NCBI RefSeq assembly: GCF_001571405.1
Contig: NZ_BCNX01000010.1
Coordinates: 46,703-110,702, forward strand
Length of the DNA stretch: 64,000 nucleotides
Reading direction: 5' to 3'
From: Methanoculleus thermophilus
GTDB lineage: Archaea > Halobacteriota > Methanomicrobia > Methanomicrobiales > Methanoculleaceae
The notes under the pieces are model-generated. The model was given only the letters and a program-made list of their open reading frames with translations, did not search any database and was not told the DNA's origin. Below, one piece after another: positions 25,492 through 34,942 of the stretch. Numbering within the stretch: the stretch's first letter is position 1; each line of letters begins with the position of its first letter. The translations under genes were made by a program, and so were the position numbers.

Positions 25492-26835
25492 TTACTCTCC
25501 CTTCAACATCGCGTCGATCGCCGCGGCCGCGCGCTTTGCCGAGCCCATAGCCTCGATCACCGTCGCCGCGCCGGTGACGATGTCACCGGCGGCGTAGACG
25601 TGGGGAATAGACGTCCGACCGTTCTCGTCGACGATGACGTTGCCCTTCCGTCCGCGCTCAAGGCCCGGGATCAGAGAGACAAGGAGCGGGTTCGGGCTTG
25701 TGCCGATTGCCTGGATGACCATATCCACATCAAGGGTGAACTCGCTTCCCTCGATCGGCTTTGGAGAGCGGCGACCGCTCGCGTCGATACCGCAGAGGGC
25801 CATCTTCACGCACTCGATCCCTGTGACGTGCTGATCGCCAAGGATCCGGACCGGATTGGCGCAGGTGTAAAACTCGATCCCTTCCTCCTTTGCATGAACG
25901 ACCTCCGCTCTTCGTGCCGGCATCTCTTCTTCGCCGCGCCGGTAGATCAGAAAGACCTTTGCTCCCAGACGGCGTGCCACCCGGGCGGCGTCCATCGCGA
26001 CGTTGCCGCCGCCGATCACCGCAACGCGAGCCGCATGCAAGACCGGGGTGTCGAACTCCGGGAACGCCTCGGCGTGCATCAGGTTCACCCTCGTCAGGAA
26101 CTCGTTTGCAGAGTAGACACCGTTTAAGTTCTCGCCGGGGATGCCCATGAACGCGGGGAGCCCCGCCCCGGTCGCGAGGAAGACCGCATCGTAAGAGAGG
26201 AGTTCGTCCACGCCGATGCTTCTTCCCACAACGTGATTCTTCTTTAACCGGGCGCCGAGAGCGAGAACCTGGTCGATCTCCGCTTTGACGACATCTTTCG
26301 GGAGCCTGAACGCAGGGATGCCGTAGGTCAGAACACCACCGGCCTCGTGGAGCGACTCAAAGATCGTGACGGCGTGACCGGCGCGGGCGAGTTCGGCCGC
26401 GGCCGTCAGCCCGGCCGGACCGGACCCAACGACGGCCACACGCCTTCCGGTCGGCTTTGCCACCTCAGGGAGATCGGGCCCGTTTGCCCGTTCCCAGTCG
26501 GCCACGAACCGCTCGATCGCTCCGATCCGGATCGGGGCATCTCTGTTGCCGAGGATGCAGACGCCCTCGCACTGTGTCTCCTGCGGGCAGACCCTGCCGC
26601 AGATGGCGGGGAGCATGTTCTGCTCCTTGAGTGCCCGTGCAGCTGCCGGGAAGTTGCCTTCCGCGACCTCGCGGATAAACGCGGGGATATCGATGCCGAC
26701 CGGGCAACCCCGAACACAGAGCGGTCTCTTGCATTGCAGGCACCGCGCCGCCTCGTTGATAGCCTCGTCCGTGGAAAGACCGATATCGACCTCACCAAAG
26801 TCGCGGATCCTTACGTCTGCCGGCCGATCACTCAT
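25492..26835 (-). CDS. gltA: NADPH-dependent glutamate synthase small-chain-like flavoprotein (NfnB/SudA type)
   Basis: 447 residues. The N-terminal part carries two [4Fe-4S]-type cysteine clusters (CLQCKRPLCVRGCPVGIDIP and CGRVCPQETQCEGVC). Two nucleotide-binding folds follow: FAD site VAVVGSGPAGLTAAAELA and NADPH site VAVIGGGNVAMDAARVARRL, closing with VYAAGDIVTGAATVIEAMGS. With the adjacent FAD/[2Fe-2S] subunit it matches electron-bifurcating NfnAB (ferredoxin:NADP+ oxidoreductase) or SudAB sulfide dehydrogenase. Databases often name it homotetrameric glutamate synthase. The start at 26835 (MSDRPADV) overlaps the upstream gene by 8 bp. Confidence 0.85.
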   Translation of the reverse strand: MSDRPADVRIRDFGEVDIGLSTDEAINEAARCLQCKRPLCVRGCPVGIDIPAFIREVAEGNFPAAARALKEQNMLPAICGRVCPQETQCEGVCILGNRDAPIRIGAIERFVADWERANGPDLPEVAKPTGRRVAVVGSGPAGLTAAAELARAGHAVTIFESLHEAGGVLTYGIPAFRLPKDVVKAEIDQVLALGARLKKNHVVGRSIGVDELLSYDAVFLATGAGLPAFMGIPGENLNGVYSANEFLTRVNLMHAEAFPEFDTPVLHAARVAVIGGGNVAMDAARVARRLGAKVFLIYRRGEEEMPARRAEVVHAKEEGIEFYTCANPVRILGDQHVTGIECVKMALCGIDASGRRSPKPIEGSEFTLDVDMVIQAIGTSPNPLLVSLIPGLERGRKGNVIVDENGRTSIPHVYAAGDIVTGAATVIEAMGSAKRAAAAIDAMLKGE

Positions 26836-27679
26836 GGCGGTGACCCCCCTCGCCGCACCGGCACCGGTGCTCCGCAAACCGCTCAAGCGAGACCTTCTCC
26901 TGTGCGGTATAGATACGCTGGCGCTGCATCAGTTCGTTAAAGTCCACCTGGTGGGCGTCGAACTCGGGACCGTCGACGCAGGCGAACTTCGTCTCCCCAC
27001 CGACGGTCACCCGGCAGGAGCCGCACATTCCCGTTCCGTCGACCATGATCGGGTTGAGGCTGACGTAGGTCTTCACGTTGTAGGGCACCGTCACGCCAGA
27101 GGTGACCTTCATCATGATGGCGGGGCCGATGATCCAGACCCGGTCGAGCGTGCGCTCCTCAAGCAGTTTCTTTAAGACATCACTTGCAAATCCGTGGACG
27201 CCCTTGCTCCCGTCATCGGTCGTGATGTAGAGTTCGTCACAGATCTCCCGCATCTCATCCTCGAGGATGAGAAGATCGGCGCTGCGCGCCCCGATGATCC
27301 CGATGACGTGGTTGCCGGCATCTTTTAGTTCCTTCGCGATGGGGGGCGTGCTCGCGATCCCGACACCCCCGCCGATGACGCAGCAGGTGCCGTAGTTGGC
27401 GATCTCGCTCGGTTTCCCAAGCGGCCCAACGACGTCCGTGATGCGATCGCCCGCACGGAGCGTCGCTAGTTCCTCGGTCGTCTTGCCGACGGTCATAAAG
27501 ATCACTCTGACAGCGTCTTCCCTGACCGCAGAGATAGTGAGTGGTATCCGCTCGCCCGCCTCGTGCAGGCGCAGGATAAGAAACTGGCCTGCCCGCGCGT
27601 GCTGCGCCACATGCGGCGCGCGTATCCAGAATTCATAAACTCGGTCGGCGAGTTTGGTCGCCTTTTCTATTTTATACAA
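26828..27679 (-). CDS. sulfide dehydrogenase/NfnA-type FAD and [2Fe-2S] subunit
   Basis: 283 residues of the dihydroorotate-dehydrogenase-electron-transfer (PyrK-like) family. A beta-barrel FAD domain (RAGQFLILRLHEAGERIPLT) is followed by an NAD(P) domain (CCVIGGGVGIASTPPIAKEL). The C-terminal Cys motif (DGTGMCGSCRVTVGGETKFA then CVDG) ligates a [2Fe-2S] cluster. The last residues are His/Cys-rich (HRCRCGEGGHRHE). It is the first gene of a two-gene operon with the glutamate-synthase-like subunit. The pair probably balances NADH, NADPH and ferredoxin; which couple is used cannot be read from sequence. Confidence 0.85.
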   Translation of the reverse strand: MYKIEKATKLADRVYEFWIRAPHVAQHARAGQFLILRLHEAGERIPLTISAVREDAVRVIFMTVGKTTEELATLRAGDRITDVVGPLGKPSEIANYGTCCVIGGGVGIASTPPIAKELKDAGNHVIGIIGARSADLLILEDEMREICDELYITTDDGSKGVHGFASDVLKKLLEERTLDRVWIIGPAIMMKVTSGVTVPYNVKTYVSLNPIMVDGTGMCGSCRVTVGGETKFACVDGPEFDAHQVDFNELMQRQRIYTAQEKVSLERFAEHRCRCGEGGHRHE

Positions 27680-27890
27680 CTACTTCACTCCTGACGGTGC
27701 TGACCGATCCTAACATCGAGACGCACCCAAACTTTTCATACATATTGTGGCTCCAGCCTCTTTACTTCAGCTATCACATGCAGGCTACTGCCGATCGATG
27801 CCGCAGCGATCCTCCGGAGCTTAGACAGATAATCCGGATCCGGACGGGGAATGCGAACGGTTTATCCCCGTGTCCGTCTCAGAGTTAGGT

Positions 27891-28067
27891 ATGCGGAGTC
27901 CGGTACGTTGGGGGGTTGCCCTGACCGCCATCGGTGTGGTGATCGCGGTCATAGCGATTCTCACGCTCCCATTCCTCCTCATATACGGCGTCCCGCTCAT
28001 TGTGCTCGGCCTTGCGCTGATCATCTGGCAAGGGCGCGAAGAAAAGATCGAAGCGATGCAAGAGTGA
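27891..28067 (+). CDS. small two-helix membrane protein
   Basis: 58 residues from ATG 27891; a GTG at 27870 would add seven residues. It has two hydrophobic helices (GVALTAIGVVIAVIAILTL and GVPLIVLGLALIIW) and a charged C-terminus (GREEKIEAMQE). It is 6 bp upstream of the YbjQ-like gene and probably in one transcript with it. No function is known. Confidence 0.6.
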   Translation: MRSPVRWGVALTAIGVVIAVIAILTLPFLLIYGVPLIVLGLALIIWQGREEKIEAMQE

Positions 28068-28073
28068 TGCAAG

Positions 28074-28400
28074 ATGATACTGACAACGACTGAAGAGGTG
28101 CCGGGCTACGAGATAGGAGAGATCCTCGGCGTGGTCTTCGGCAACACGGTACGAACGAAGCACGTAGGAAAAGACGTCATGGCCGGGTTAAAGAGCCTCG
28201 TCGGCGGGGAACTCGAGGAGTACACCGAGATGCTCTCCGACGCACGGACTGAAGCGTACAACCGAATGGCCAACGCCGCACGCGACCTCGGGGCCGATGC
28301 GGTCGTGAACATCCGGTTCACCACGTCCCAGACAATGGCGACAGCGGCTGAACTCCTTGCCTACGGGACGGCGGTGAAGCTCGTCCCGAGGAAGAAGTAA
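28074..28400 (+). CDS. YbjQ/UPF0145 family protein
   Basis: 108 residues matching the small UPF0145 (YbjQ) family, called a heavy-metal-binding domain in databases. Family landmarks are TTEEVPGYEIGEILGVVFGN at the start, the central SLVGGELEEYTEMLSDAR, and GADAVVNIRFTTSQ near the end. These proteins form pentameric rings in solved structures, and their real function is unclear. It is coupled to the small membrane protein just upstream. Confidence 0.85.
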   Translation: MILTTTEEVPGYEIGEILGVVFGNTVRTKHVGKDVMAGLKSLVGGELEEYTEMLSDARTEAYNRMANAARDLGADAVVNIRFTTSQTMATAAELLAYGTAVKLVPRKK

Positions 28401-29160
28401 GGAAAGCAAGGGTTTTTGGGGTTCCCCGGGTTGGGGGGCCTGATTTTCTTTTTGCTGAGATTCGTAAGTCAACGAAATCCAGATAGTTTCAAAAGCCCTT
28501 GAACAAATTTCCATCGGCAATCGTCATGCACTGCCCGCCCCCTTGGGGGCGGAACGACTTTCCCGCAGGGAAAGGAGTTTGAGCACCGCCAGGTGCGATT
28601 GAGGAGCGCGAAGCGCGGGCGGTGGGGGGTATAGGCATCCCGTATAACGGACAGAGGGGCTCGCCCCTCGAAGATCTTCGATCTTCTCGTGCGACGTTCC
28701 TGCGGAACGTCGCACCTCGCACCTAACGGTGCCCAAGATCTAGTTCTCTGAACCATCGCTTTACGCACCTAGCGGAACTTTAGCTCCGTTTCTATCGAAA
28801 CGTCGCCACACGCACCTAAGTGGTGCTCAAGCTCCGGTTCTACGAACCATCGCTCATCGCAACGCACTGCCCCCGCTCCGAGGTGTGGGGTGCGACTGCC
28901 GGAACGGCAGGAGCACGAGCACCGTCAGGTGCGAGCTACGACGCTCCACTAGGAGCAGAGTTGAAGCACCGTAGGTGCGTCTGAGGAGGCCGAAGGCCGG
29001 GCGGGGTGGGGGAATAACATGCCTCCATAATTAATATACGGAGACAGGGGAGGGGGGCTCGCCCCCCTCCCCGTCAGCCCCACCCCCGCGTGGCGATGCG
29101 CACCACGGTCCACTGTTCCGGGCTCTATACTCGCCACACGGAGTTACCCGACGCCGCAGG
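28401..29160. repeat. hairpin-rich intergenic repeat cluster
   Basis: No gene is seen. The region is packed with short palindromes: CCGCCCCC/GGGGGCGG (28535-28552), TTTCCC/GGGAAA, GAGGGGC/GCCCCTC, and GCGACGTTCC/GGAACGTCGC. It also has several GCACC-N-GGTGC stems. Two longer modules, 28579-28629 and 28961-29011, are copies of each other. Both read GCACC...AGGTGCG...TGAGGAG, then a GNNC-GAA hairpin, then GGGCGG. The hairpin arms differ but stay paired (GCGC/GCGC against GGCC/GGCC). A related piece occurs at 63842-63879. Confidence 0.75.
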
Positions 29161-29243
29161 CAAAAAATGACATCTTACAGTTGTTTCAGGGCCAACCGCC
29201 TGCAAAACATGACCCCAGGGGGAAGCAAACCCCCAGGGCTCAC

Positions 29244-30881
29244 TTACTCCCCAACCTTCCTCACCTTCCTCACCCTCACCGCGATCCCGCGCTTTGATCG
29301 GAGCATCTCGTCTGCGCCCATCAGCGCCCGGCCGGTGGCGATCGCGAGCGGGCCTTCGATCAGCACCTCATCGCCCTCCCGTATCCGGGGGTCGCAGTCC
29401 GTGATCCCCGGCGCGAGGATGTCGCCCTGCGGGACGAACGCATCGATCCTGACCCGGTAACCCTCCGGTATCAGATCCCACCCCTCAAACGTCGGGCGGA
29501 AGAGCCCGGTCCCGGGGTCGATGCTGAAGAGTTGCTGCTTTCCGCGGAGGACCGCCATCTGCATGCTCCTACCACGGATCTGGAGGCCTTTTGTATCGAT
29601 ATCGGTCGCAAACTGCCAGGAGACGGTCCCGCGAATGGTGTCGGTCTGCATCCGCCGTTCACCCTCGAGGGCGTCGGAGAGCGCCCGAAGCGAGGTGGGC
29701 GAGGTTGGGTGTCCCCGGCAGGTCACCTCGAGATCGATCCCGCAGGCTTCCGCCGCCATCTCTGCGACGGTGAGCGCTCCGCCCTCAAGGTGCGCGATCA
29801 CCCGGCGGTACGGGTGCGCAGCAAAGTAGCGGGCGAGGATATCGGCGATGAAGGCGCACTCCTCACGGTCCCAGTAGCCGGTCACCGGTACGTCGTAGTG
29901 GCCCGCCGGATAGATCCGCTCAAGTTCTCGGGGAACAAGGCCGAGGGGTGAGGTGACGATCAGTTCGTGAGCCCGCCGGTCCACGGCGTTCATGAAGAAC
30001 TTGTGGCTCCGGGAGAGTGAGTAAGGCTTCTTCGCCGAGCAGGGGAGGAGGACCGCGACGTCGGTTCTGGTCGGGATGAACCGTTCGATCACCCGATCGG
30101 CGAACCGCCGGATCTCCGCACGATTTTGAGACTCGGCGGTGTTTGCGTGCATCGGCACCGCCCGCACTATCGGGAGGGAGCGCTCCATGAATGCATAGTT
30201 CCGGTCGAGGAACCGCATGACCCCCACCTGTGCGGCGTCTGCACGGCATCGCAACTCCATCAGTTCCCGGAGCCTGCCCGCCTCGATGTAGTGCCGCACG
30301 AGGGCAATCTCCCGGTCCAGCGCGAGGCGGTTGTGCTTTGCAAGGTCGCCGTCCCGGCAGCCCTCACACCCGCATACCCCGGTCTCCATCAGTGAAGCGG
30401 GGAACTCCCCTTCCGGGAGGCAGAAGAGATTCTGCGCGGAGGCAAGATCGACCGCCCGATAGTCGAAGAGATCAAAGCCCGAGTAGATGAGGAGGCAGGC
30501 GGTCGAGGGGAGCGCAGATGCCGGGGCATACCATGCAGTGTCCGGCGGGATCTTCTCTTTTAAGACCGCAAGCCACCCTGCGTAGTTCCGCGGGTTTTTA
30601 AGCGCCGTATGCCAGTTCGCAATCAGGACACAGTCACCCGACTCCGCTCTCGATGGGGCAAGCGGGTGGACGGCCATCGGCTGCCCCTCCCCGGGGGAGA
30701 AGTAGTCGCGGACAAACGCCTCATCCGCGGCAAGCGGGACGTTTGAGAAGGGGCGCTTGCGAAGTGCCGGGAAGAGAGCGTCAGTATCGAGGGCGGCAGG
30801 GAGGGATACCCTCTTTTCACCCTCTTCATAAACTCCTATTCGCGCAAGACCGTCGCGTTTTTGAGCCTCATACCTGCTCAC
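29244..30881 (-). CDS. arcS: archaeosine synthase (ArcS, TgtA2-type)
   Basis: 545 residues. ArcS acts on preQ0 in position 15 of tRNA, adding lysine or ammonia on the way to archaeosine. It is related to TGT but lacks the base-exchange catalytic set. A TGT-like N-terminal half is followed by a Cys cluster (CGCEGC), a central domain with the conserved [17 protein letters not shown] motif, and a C-terminal PUA RNA-binding domain (from about residue 460). The GTG start at 30881 is chosen because GGAGGTG lies five bases upstream, inside the end of tgtA. The 14-bp overlap couples it to tgtA. Confidence 0.9.
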   Translation of the reverse strand: MSRYEAQKRDGLARIGVYEEGEKRVSLPAALDTDALFPALRKRPFSNVPLAADEAFVRDYFSPGEGQPMAVHPLAPSRAESGDCVLIANWHTALKNPRNYAGWLAVLKEKIPPDTAWYAPASALPSTACLLIYSGFDLFDYRAVDLASAQNLFCLPEGEFPASLMETGVCGCEGCRDGDLAKHNRLALDREIALVRHYIEAGRLRELMELRCRADAAQVGVMRFLDRNYAFMERSLPIVRAVPMHANTAESQNRAEIRRFADRVIERFIPTRTDVAVLLPCSAKKPYSLSRSHKFFMNAVDRRAHELIVTSPLGLVPRELERIYPAGHYDVPVTGYWDREECAFIADILARYFAAHPYRRVIAHLEGGALTVAEMAAEACGIDLEVTCRGHPTSPTSLRALSDALEGERRMQTDTIRGTVSWQFATDIDTKGLQIRGRSMQMAVLRGKQQLFSIDPGTGLFRPTFEGWDLIPEGYRVRIDAFVPQGDILAPGITDCDPRIREGDEVLIEGPLAIATGRALMGADEMLRSKRGIAVRVRKVRKVGE

Positions 30882-32319
30882 GGTACACCTCCACATCAGG
30901 GAGCTCCTCGAGGACGAGACGGATCCACTCCTCACCGCATCGGACGGCAAACTGTTTCTCTGGGTGCGCCTCCATCAATGCCCGGATCCCTGCGCATCCC
31001 GACCGGACCATCTCATCGTCCCATTCCGGGACCTCACTCTGGCCCACGGGGAAGGTCTCCGCAAGTTCCGTGGGATACGGCCCGAAAGGAGGCTTGAAGT
31101 TCAGCACCGTGTCAAACCCGGGAACTTCGCGCCCGTCAAACGAGACCAGTACCCGGTCACCGAGCGGGATCCGGGGGATGACCTCCTGGTACCGGAGCAC
31201 CTCAGTTCTCTGGCAACTCTCTGAACCCCGGTAGAAGAACCGGCGCTTGGAGACAGGGTCATCGCGCTCAAGCTCCGCAGCGTGGGCGAGGAGCTCCCGG
31301 TAGCCGTCGAGGAGACGCGGGTGGCTCCGGCACCGCTCGTCGACCAGTTCCCAGAGGGTCCCGTCCAAAATTGCCTGCCGGATGCGGGCGATCTCCGCGA
31401 TAGTGACATACAGGTTGTGGAGAGCAAGCAGCCTTTCCCGATCCTCGGACTTCCGGAGTTCGTCGGCGGTCATCGAACGGCAGACCCGGCAGGGACAGGG
31501 GAGTTCCGCGAGCTCCTCAATCTTGAAGCTCCCGTGCGGGGTGATGTAGCGCCCTTCCCGGGCAAAGAGAGCATACGCGGCCGAGTCGAAGAGGTCGCAG
31601 CCCATGGCAACGGCAAGGGCGAACATCGACGGGTGGCCTGCACCGAAGAGGTGGACGGCGGTTGCAGGGGAGAGGCCGCGTTTGGCCGCGAGGACGACCC
31701 GAACGAGATCCCGGTAGCGGTAACTCTCCATCAGCGGCACAACGGCGCCGATAGGACAGAAGGTGAAGTTCAGGTCCTGGACGGCCCGTCCCGCCTCCTC
31801 ACGGAGGTCGGTAAAGATTCCGCCCTGCACCGGCCCTGCCAGGTTCGCGTCAGGGAAGAGTTGTTGAGCTTCACGAATCCGGTCCATGGTGATCGCGAGC
31901 TCCCGCTCAGCCCTCTCCCTGCTGGCGTCCGGCGGGGTGGGGAGGTCCAGGGGGACAATAATATCACTCCCTATCGCCTGCTGGAACTCAAGCGTGTCCC
32001 GGTTACTTACTTCGACCTCCCCGTAGACCGAGAGCTGGAACGAGCCGGAGTCGGTCATGATGACGCCGTCGAAGTCGAGAACATGATGCAGCCCTTCCGC
32101 AAGCGCTCGATCGCGGTATTCTGTGCTCCGCCTGAAGATGTAGGCATTCGTGATCAGAGCCTCAACCCCCATCTCCTGCATCTCGCGGGGGGTCACCAGA
32201 GGAAGGTGCGGGTTGACGACGGGAAGGAGGGCAGGTGTCCGGACGATCTTGTCGTTCACCCGGAGTCGCCCCACCCTCCCTGCGATATCTTTGTGTATGA
32301 CTTCAAAATTGATTGCCAT
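30868..32319 (-). CDS. tgtA: tRNA-guanine(15) transglycosylase
   Basis: 483 residues. TgtA swaps guanine-15 in the D-loop of tRNA for preQ0, the first tRNA step of archaeosine synthesis. Catalytic motifs are visible: [10 protein letters not shown] (general-base Asp) and [11 protein letters not shown] with the nucleophile region. The zinc site is CPCRVCRS with a His further on (ALHNL). It is followed by the C1-C2 linker domains of archaeal TGTs. It lies 5 bp after the AMMECR1 gene and overlaps arcS. The transporter at 8.1-8.7 kb may supply its base. Confidence 0.95.
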   Translation of the reverse strand: MAINFEVIHKDIAGRVGRLRVNDKIVRTPALLPVVNPHLPLVTPREMQEMGVEALITNAYIFRRSTEYRDRALAEGLHHVLDFDGVIMTDSGSFQLSVYGEVEVSNRDTLEFQQAIGSDIIVPLDLPTPPDASRERAERELAITMDRIREAQQLFPDANLAGPVQGGIFTDLREEAGRAVQDLNFTFCPIGAVVPLMESYRYRDLVRVVLAAKRGLSPATAVHLFGAGHPSMFALAVAMGCDLFDSAAYALFAREGRYITPHGSFKIEELAELPCPCRVCRSMTADELRKSEDRERLLALHNLYVTIAEIARIRQAILDGTLWELVDERCRSHPRLLDGYRELLAHAAELERDDPVSKRRFFYRGSESCQRTEVLRYQEVIPRIPLGDRVLVSFDGREVPGFDTVLNFKPPFGPYPTELAETFPVGQSEVPEWDDEMVRSGCAGIRALMEAHPEKQFAVRCGEEWIRLVLEELPDVEVYREQV

Positions 32320-32324
32320 TCGGA

Positions 32325-32891
32325 TTAAACCGCCTTTTCATCGAATATCTGCCCCTCAAAAATCTGTACGGTAACATCGCTGCGCCTCCAGCACCCGGGC
32401 TGGAGCCCGGCCTTGATGCAGGTCTGGTCAAGGAACTCCCTGCTGTTCCACCCGCACTCGGTGGCAACCTGTGGGAGGAGAAGGCCGCCGGTTCCAAGAC
32501 CGGTGATGATCAGGCCGTGCCTCCCGACCTCGACGAAGTTCGGGCGCTCCTCCGGCGGGCAGTCGAGCGGGCGGGGCTGGGTAAGCACTGTCACCTCGAG
32601 ATCGAGATCGGCAAGTTCCGACCGAGAGACCGGCGGAAACCGGGGGTCCTCAAGAGCGGCCGACGTAGCCGCCTCGACGAGCGCGTCGCCGAGCGGTCTT
32701 ATCGGATACGGGAGGCCGATGCAGCCGCGGAGGCATCCCTGCCGCTTGATCGTAACAAAGACGCCCCGCTTCTCTTGAAAGACCGAAGGTAAAGCGGGCA
32801 GTACCACCCGTTCACCGCTGACGGCTCTCTCGATTACACTTCGTGCCAATAGAACTGCCATTCTGCCTTCTTCCGGGGTCAGCATTTCCAT
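32325..32891 (-). CDS. AMMECR1-family protein (TIGR00296)
   Basis: 188 residues of the highly conserved AMMECR1 family, shared by archaea and eukaryotes. The defining motif [15 protein letters not shown] (RGCIG core) is present, along with [11 protein letters not shown] and the closing [20 protein letters not shown]. Biochemical function is not settled; bacterial and archaeal relatives are often near radical-SAM AmrS or MEMO genes. It lies directly upstream of tgtA and arcS in the same direction. Confidence 0.9.
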   Translation of the reverse strand: MEMLTPEEGRMAVLLARSVIERAVSGERVVLPALPSVFQEKRGVFVTIKRQGCLRGCIGLPYPIRPLGDALVEAATSAALEDPRFPPVSRSELADLDLEVTVLTQPRPLDCPPEERPNFVEVGRHGLIITGLGTGGLLLPQVATECGWNSREFLDQTCIKAGLQPGCWRRSDVTVQIFEGQIFDEKAV

Positions 32892-32920
32892 CAGAATGGG
32901 TCGTATGATTTTGAATACTT

Positions 32921-33490
32921 TTAGTCTTTCCCAGAAGAGAAGGACGCGGGAGCACCAGCCGTCGGGATACTGACCGGCCCGGTGACGGAGCAGGGTGCTC
33001 TGCCCTCAGTGCGCACCTGGAGGGTCAGGATCTCACCGGCAGGAATGGGACGATCGAGGCGCAGACTGATAATCCGCTCTTGGCCGGGGTGAATGAGCAT
33101 ACCCTCTCCAGGCGAGACCACAGCCCACATCCCGGGCTCTGGGATGGGATCTTTCGAGAGTGCGAGGATCTCAATGTAATCATCCATCATGATCGTCACG
33201 GTTGCCCGGGAGAGATCGATGGCCCCTTCCTCCCCGGTATGAGCGACGCGAAAGGTGAGGGTATCGATAGATGTTTCGGAGGGACCCGGGACCGATGAGG
33301 AGCCGTAAACCCCTCCGGCAACCTCAAGCTGCGGTTCACCTGCGGCGAGAACCGGGTATACGTCCACAGCGGGGGCCGGGCCCATGGCGCCCGCACCGAG
33401 TGAGACAAGTGAGAAGAGTGTGGTGACAACAGTGAATGCCACAAAGATTACCGCAAGTTCCAGATGTGTGCAGGTTTCACCTCCCCCCAT
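32921..33490 (-). CDS. archaellin/type IV pilin-like protein
   Basis: 189 residues. The N-terminus has a very short leader followed by a hydrophobic stretch (LELAVIFVAFTVVTTLFSLV) ending in SLGAGAM. This matches archaellins, where GLEAAIVLIAFVVVAAVFSY...LGAG forms the filament core helix after class III signal cleavage. The remaining part is beta-rich (DTLTFRVAHTGEEGAIDLSR). No other archaellum gene is nearby, so it may be an isolated or minor pilin. It is 29 bp upstream of the AMMECR1 gene on the same strand. Confidence 0.6.
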   Translation of the reverse strand: MGGGETCTHLELAVIFVAFTVVTTLFSLVSLGAGAMGPAPAVDVYPVLAAGEPQLEVAGGVYGSSSVPGPSETSIDTLTFRVAHTGEEGAIDLSRATVTIMMDDYIEILALSKDPIPEPGMWAVVSPGEGMLIHPGQERIISLRLDRPIPAGEILTLQVRTEGRAPCSVTGPVSIPTAGAPASFSSGKD

Positions 33491-33657
33491 GGTAACGTCA
33501 ATGGTAGGACTAGATACGAGTATATATAGTTATGCTACAGGGTGTGCGCGGTTGACACGATGGGTCTCACCGGGCGGTCCTAAGCGCCCACGGGTTGAGG
33601 AAAGGGTCGGGCAGGGTACACGTGCGGTTTTATATTCTCATTACAATATATTATATG

Positions 33658-34002
33658 GGAGAGGGAGAGTGCGGCCGACGGTGGCACATCCGGTGCTGCT
33701 GAGGAAAGTCCTCCCACCAACCAGACACGCAGCCGCATGCAAGTGCGGGTGGCGAGAGCCACGGCAATGACACAGAAACGATACGGCCCGCCGTCAGTGA
33801 TGAAACGACTGAGCCTCGAGAGGCGAGAAGCGTGGGAAACTCACGCGAGCAACTCGTTGAACGTAGCGGCGGGATACGATGAAACGGTGAATCCCTGCGG
33901 GTGCAAACCAGAATAGGGCATATGGATCGTCTGGTATCCGCCCAGGTATGGCGCTCAGCTGAATGCCGCACAGAACAGAAGGAGGCTTACTCCTCCCACT
34001 CC
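33658..34002 (+). ncRNA. rnpB: RNase P RNA (archaeal type A)
   Basis: Catalytic RNA that trims tRNA 5' leaders. The universal core is present: GAGGAAAGTCC (near 33701), then ACAGAAA and a central GAAACGGTGAATCCCTGCGG, GCAAACCAGAATAGGGCA (CR-V region), and the closing ACAGAAGGAGGCTTACTCC. P1 is formed by GGAGAGGGAG (33658-33667) pairing with CTCCCACTCC (33993-34002), with an A-A mismatch. An AT-rich TATA-like segment (AATATATTATAT) lies right before the 5' end. Confidence 0.93.
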
Positions 34003-34044
34003 TTGCTAACCATCAACTCTTCTCGGTGATGATCTTAGAGTATC

Positions 34045-34305
34045 TCAGCCCTTTCGCGGTTTGAGCTCGATCTCATCAAACGTCACGATATGTGAGTCGA
34101 AGACATCGCCTTTGTCGTTTATGAAGAGCTGGACGAAGATCTCGGCGAGCGTGTTCTCCATGGATATAACATCCCCATGCTCCGCCCGCACATCAAAACC
34201 AAGTGACTCCAGTTCGCTCCGGACGGCATCCCTGGTGTAGTATGTCGAGAGTATATCCCTGACCTTCGCGAGGAGGCTCTGCTGCTCTTCAACCTTCACA
34301 GCCAT
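34045..34305 (-). CDS. hypothetical small acidic protein
   Basis: 86 residues from ATG 34305, chosen for GGTGGAG just upstream; an in-frame start at 34371 is less likely. The sequence is mixed alpha/beta (VRDILSTYYTRDAVRSELES, then VQLFINDKGDVFDSHIVTFD) and no family is recognised. It is transcribed divergently from the XRE-CBS regulator across a 75-bp gap holding a palindromic operator, so it may be under that regulator's control. Confidence 0.55.
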   Translation of the reverse strand: MAVKVEEQQSLLAKVRDILSTYYTRDAVRSELESLGFDVRAEHGDVISMENTLAEIFVQLFINDKGDVFDSHIVTFDEIELKPRKG

Positions 34306-34363
34306 ACTCCACCCATGTATTCTTGGGTATATTAACATCTCCAAGAAATGTATAAGTAAAAAA

Positions 34364-34378
34364 ATTACCAATGGTAAT
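34364..34378. promoter_or_regulatory. palindromic operator at the XRE-CBS promoter
   Basis: ATTACC-AAT-GGTAAT is a perfect 6-bp inverted repeat ending two bases before the ATG at 34381. A TATA box (TATAAG, 34351-34356) lies about 27 bases before that ATG. The transcript is thus probably leaderless, and the palindrome covers the start site. Autorepression by the XRE protein is the simple reading. Confidence 0.55.
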
Positions 34379-34380
34379 AT

Positions 34381-34935
34381 ATGGAGATCCCCACCCCGGC
34401 TGAGTTGCGTGAAAAACGGATCCGTATGGGCCTAAAGCAGGCAGATGTAGCCCGTATGGCCGGCATCAGCCAATCCATGGTCGCGCGGATCGAGGCAGGC
34501 AGCGTAGATCCAAGGGTGAGTACGCTTGCAAAGATTGTGGAGGTCCTGCAGGCGGCGGAACACTCGGAGATCACAGCGAGCGAGGTGATGAGCGCACCCG
34601 TATACTCCGTTGCCCCTGATGACCCCGTCAGCCGTGCCGTCGAGATCATGAGCCAGAACAGTATCTCTCAGCTGCCCGTGCTAGAGAATGGGGTACCTAT
34701 CGGGTGCATATCCGAGTCGGCGATCATGAACGCCATGGAAAAAGGGGGGTTCCACCAGACACACCGAAGACTGGTGCAGGACTACATGGAACCGGGTTTT
34801 CCGACGGTTCCTCCGACGGCCCCCATCGATACCATCGTCCATCTTTTACACCACAGTCACGCGGTCATCGTGCTCGATAAAGGGGAGGTACAGGGTGTCA
34901 TCACCAAGCACGATCTGATCTCGCTAATAACGTAA
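34381..34935 (+). CDS. XRE-type HTH regulator with two CBS domains
   Basis: 184 residues. Residues ~6-60 are an XRE helix-turn-helix (LKQADVARMAGISQSMVARI). Two CBS domains follow (VMSAPVYSVAPDDPVSRAVE and YMEPGFPTVPPTAPIDTIVH), which usually bind adenine nucleotides. This HTH-CBS fusion is widespread in archaea. Its targets are unknown, though a palindrome overlapping its own leaderless start suggests autoregulation and possibly control of the divergent 86-residue gene. Confidence 0.9.
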   Translation: MEIPTPAELREKRIRMGLKQADVARMAGISQSMVARIEAGSVDPRVSTLAKIVEVLQAAEHSEITASEVMSAPVYSVAPDDPVSRAVEIMSQNSISQLPVLENGVPIGCISESAIMNAMEKGGFHQTHRRLVQDYMEPGFPTVPPTAPIDTIVHLLHHSHAVIVLDKGEVQGVITKHDLISLIT

Positions 34936-34942
34936 TTTGCGC

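Noticed and set aside
28401..29160. Possible CRISPR array
   Set aside because: The palindromic units are of unequal length and spacing, and there are no constant repeats separated by uniform spacers. No CRISPR array or cas gene was seen elsewhere in the window.
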